A stretch of DNA of 64,000 nucleotides from Labilibacter sediminis. Lineage in GTDB: Bacteria > Bacteroidota > Bacteroidia > Bacteroidales > Marinilabiliaceae. How positions within the stretch are numbered: position 1 is the first letter of the stretch; each line of letters begins with the position of its first letter. The DNA lies in NCBI RefSeq assembly GCF_005877885.1, contig NZ_VCHY01000002.1:310001-374000 (forward strand), written 5' to 3'. Position numbers and translations under genes: made by a program. Below, one piece after another: positions 63,960 through 64,000 of the stretch. Below the pieces are notes generated by a model. The model did not search any database. It saw only the letters and a list, made by a program, of their open reading frames with translations, and was not told the origin of the DNA.

Positions 63960-64000
63960 GCCCTTCATCCTGATTTAAAAATTACAATCTTCTTCAATCT

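Overview
The window is an AT-rich, gene-dense bacterial chromosome segment from a member of the Bacteroidota, most likely a Marinilabiliales- or Bacteroidales-like lineage. The evidence is the gene content: the type IX secretion protein PorQ next to cmk, an alternative complex III (act) operon, DUF4369/TlpA-like lipoproteins, a long-tailed ribosomal protein S16, a Bacteroidota-type RodA, and DUF3810. Many upstream regions also carry the phylum's -7 promoter motif TAnnTTTG, and Shine-Dalgarno sequences are mostly weak. I see no integrase, transposase, CRISPR array, prophage or rRNA; this looks like core chromosome with a few odd intergenic repeats.

Layout. 1-2.9 kb: the end of a GT2 glycosyltransferase, a KAS III-like synthase and lpxH. 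3.0-6.2 kb (minus): an RDD membrane protein followed by two thioredoxin-fold lipoproteins that have both lost the CxxC active site. Divergently, 6.4-12.6 kb holds SpoIIM-like, a six-TM protein, DUF4129, DUF4350, MoxR and DUF58, an uncharacterised envelope module. 12.6-13.0 kb is a non-coding stretch with a ~63-bp tandem repeat. 13-18 kb: two-domain FKBP lipoprotein, priA, an EamA transporter and a YkgJ-type Cys-cluster protein. 18-21.9 kb: porQ-cmk-ispH-pfkA. 22-31 kb: a MacB/FtsX-type permease, then purH-mreB and mreC-mreD-mrdA-rodA (cell elongation). 31-34 kb: an atypical KamA-like radical SAM protein and a flippase-like LPG_synthase_TM protein. 33.9-38.5 kb (minus): rsfS-ftsH-LUD-cdsA-psd, which groups membrane proteolysis with phospholipid synthesis. 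38.7-41.9 kb: birA, an SRPBCC protein, pyrE, a Nudix protein and a SPOR-like membrane protein.

41.9-49.7 kb (minus) is the complete quinol:electron-acceptor complex actA-B-C-D-F-E. It implies quinol-oxidising respiration, but no terminal oxidase lies next to it. 50-58 kb: AI-2E-family protein, an ADP-ribosylglycohydrolase homologue missing metal ligands, lon, rpmE2 (type B L31), a GNAT-like protein and a class V aminotransferase. 58-64 kb: an AlkD-like protein, tRNA-His, a degenerate nucleotidyltransferase-fold protein, DUF3810, an Mpl-like Mur ligase, a palindromic intergenic repeat, rpsP and rimM.

Two themes recur. One is cell-envelope building (lpxH, mre/mrd/rodA, psd/cdsA, mpl, act, porQ). 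The other is a set of proteins that keep a fold but have lost signature catalytic residues: two TlpA-like lipoproteins, the ARH homologue and the MNT-like protein. The strongest candidate for an undescribed system is the RDD/redox-dead-lipoprotein operon paired head-to-head with the SpoIIM-DUF4129-DUF4350-MoxR-DUF58 operon.
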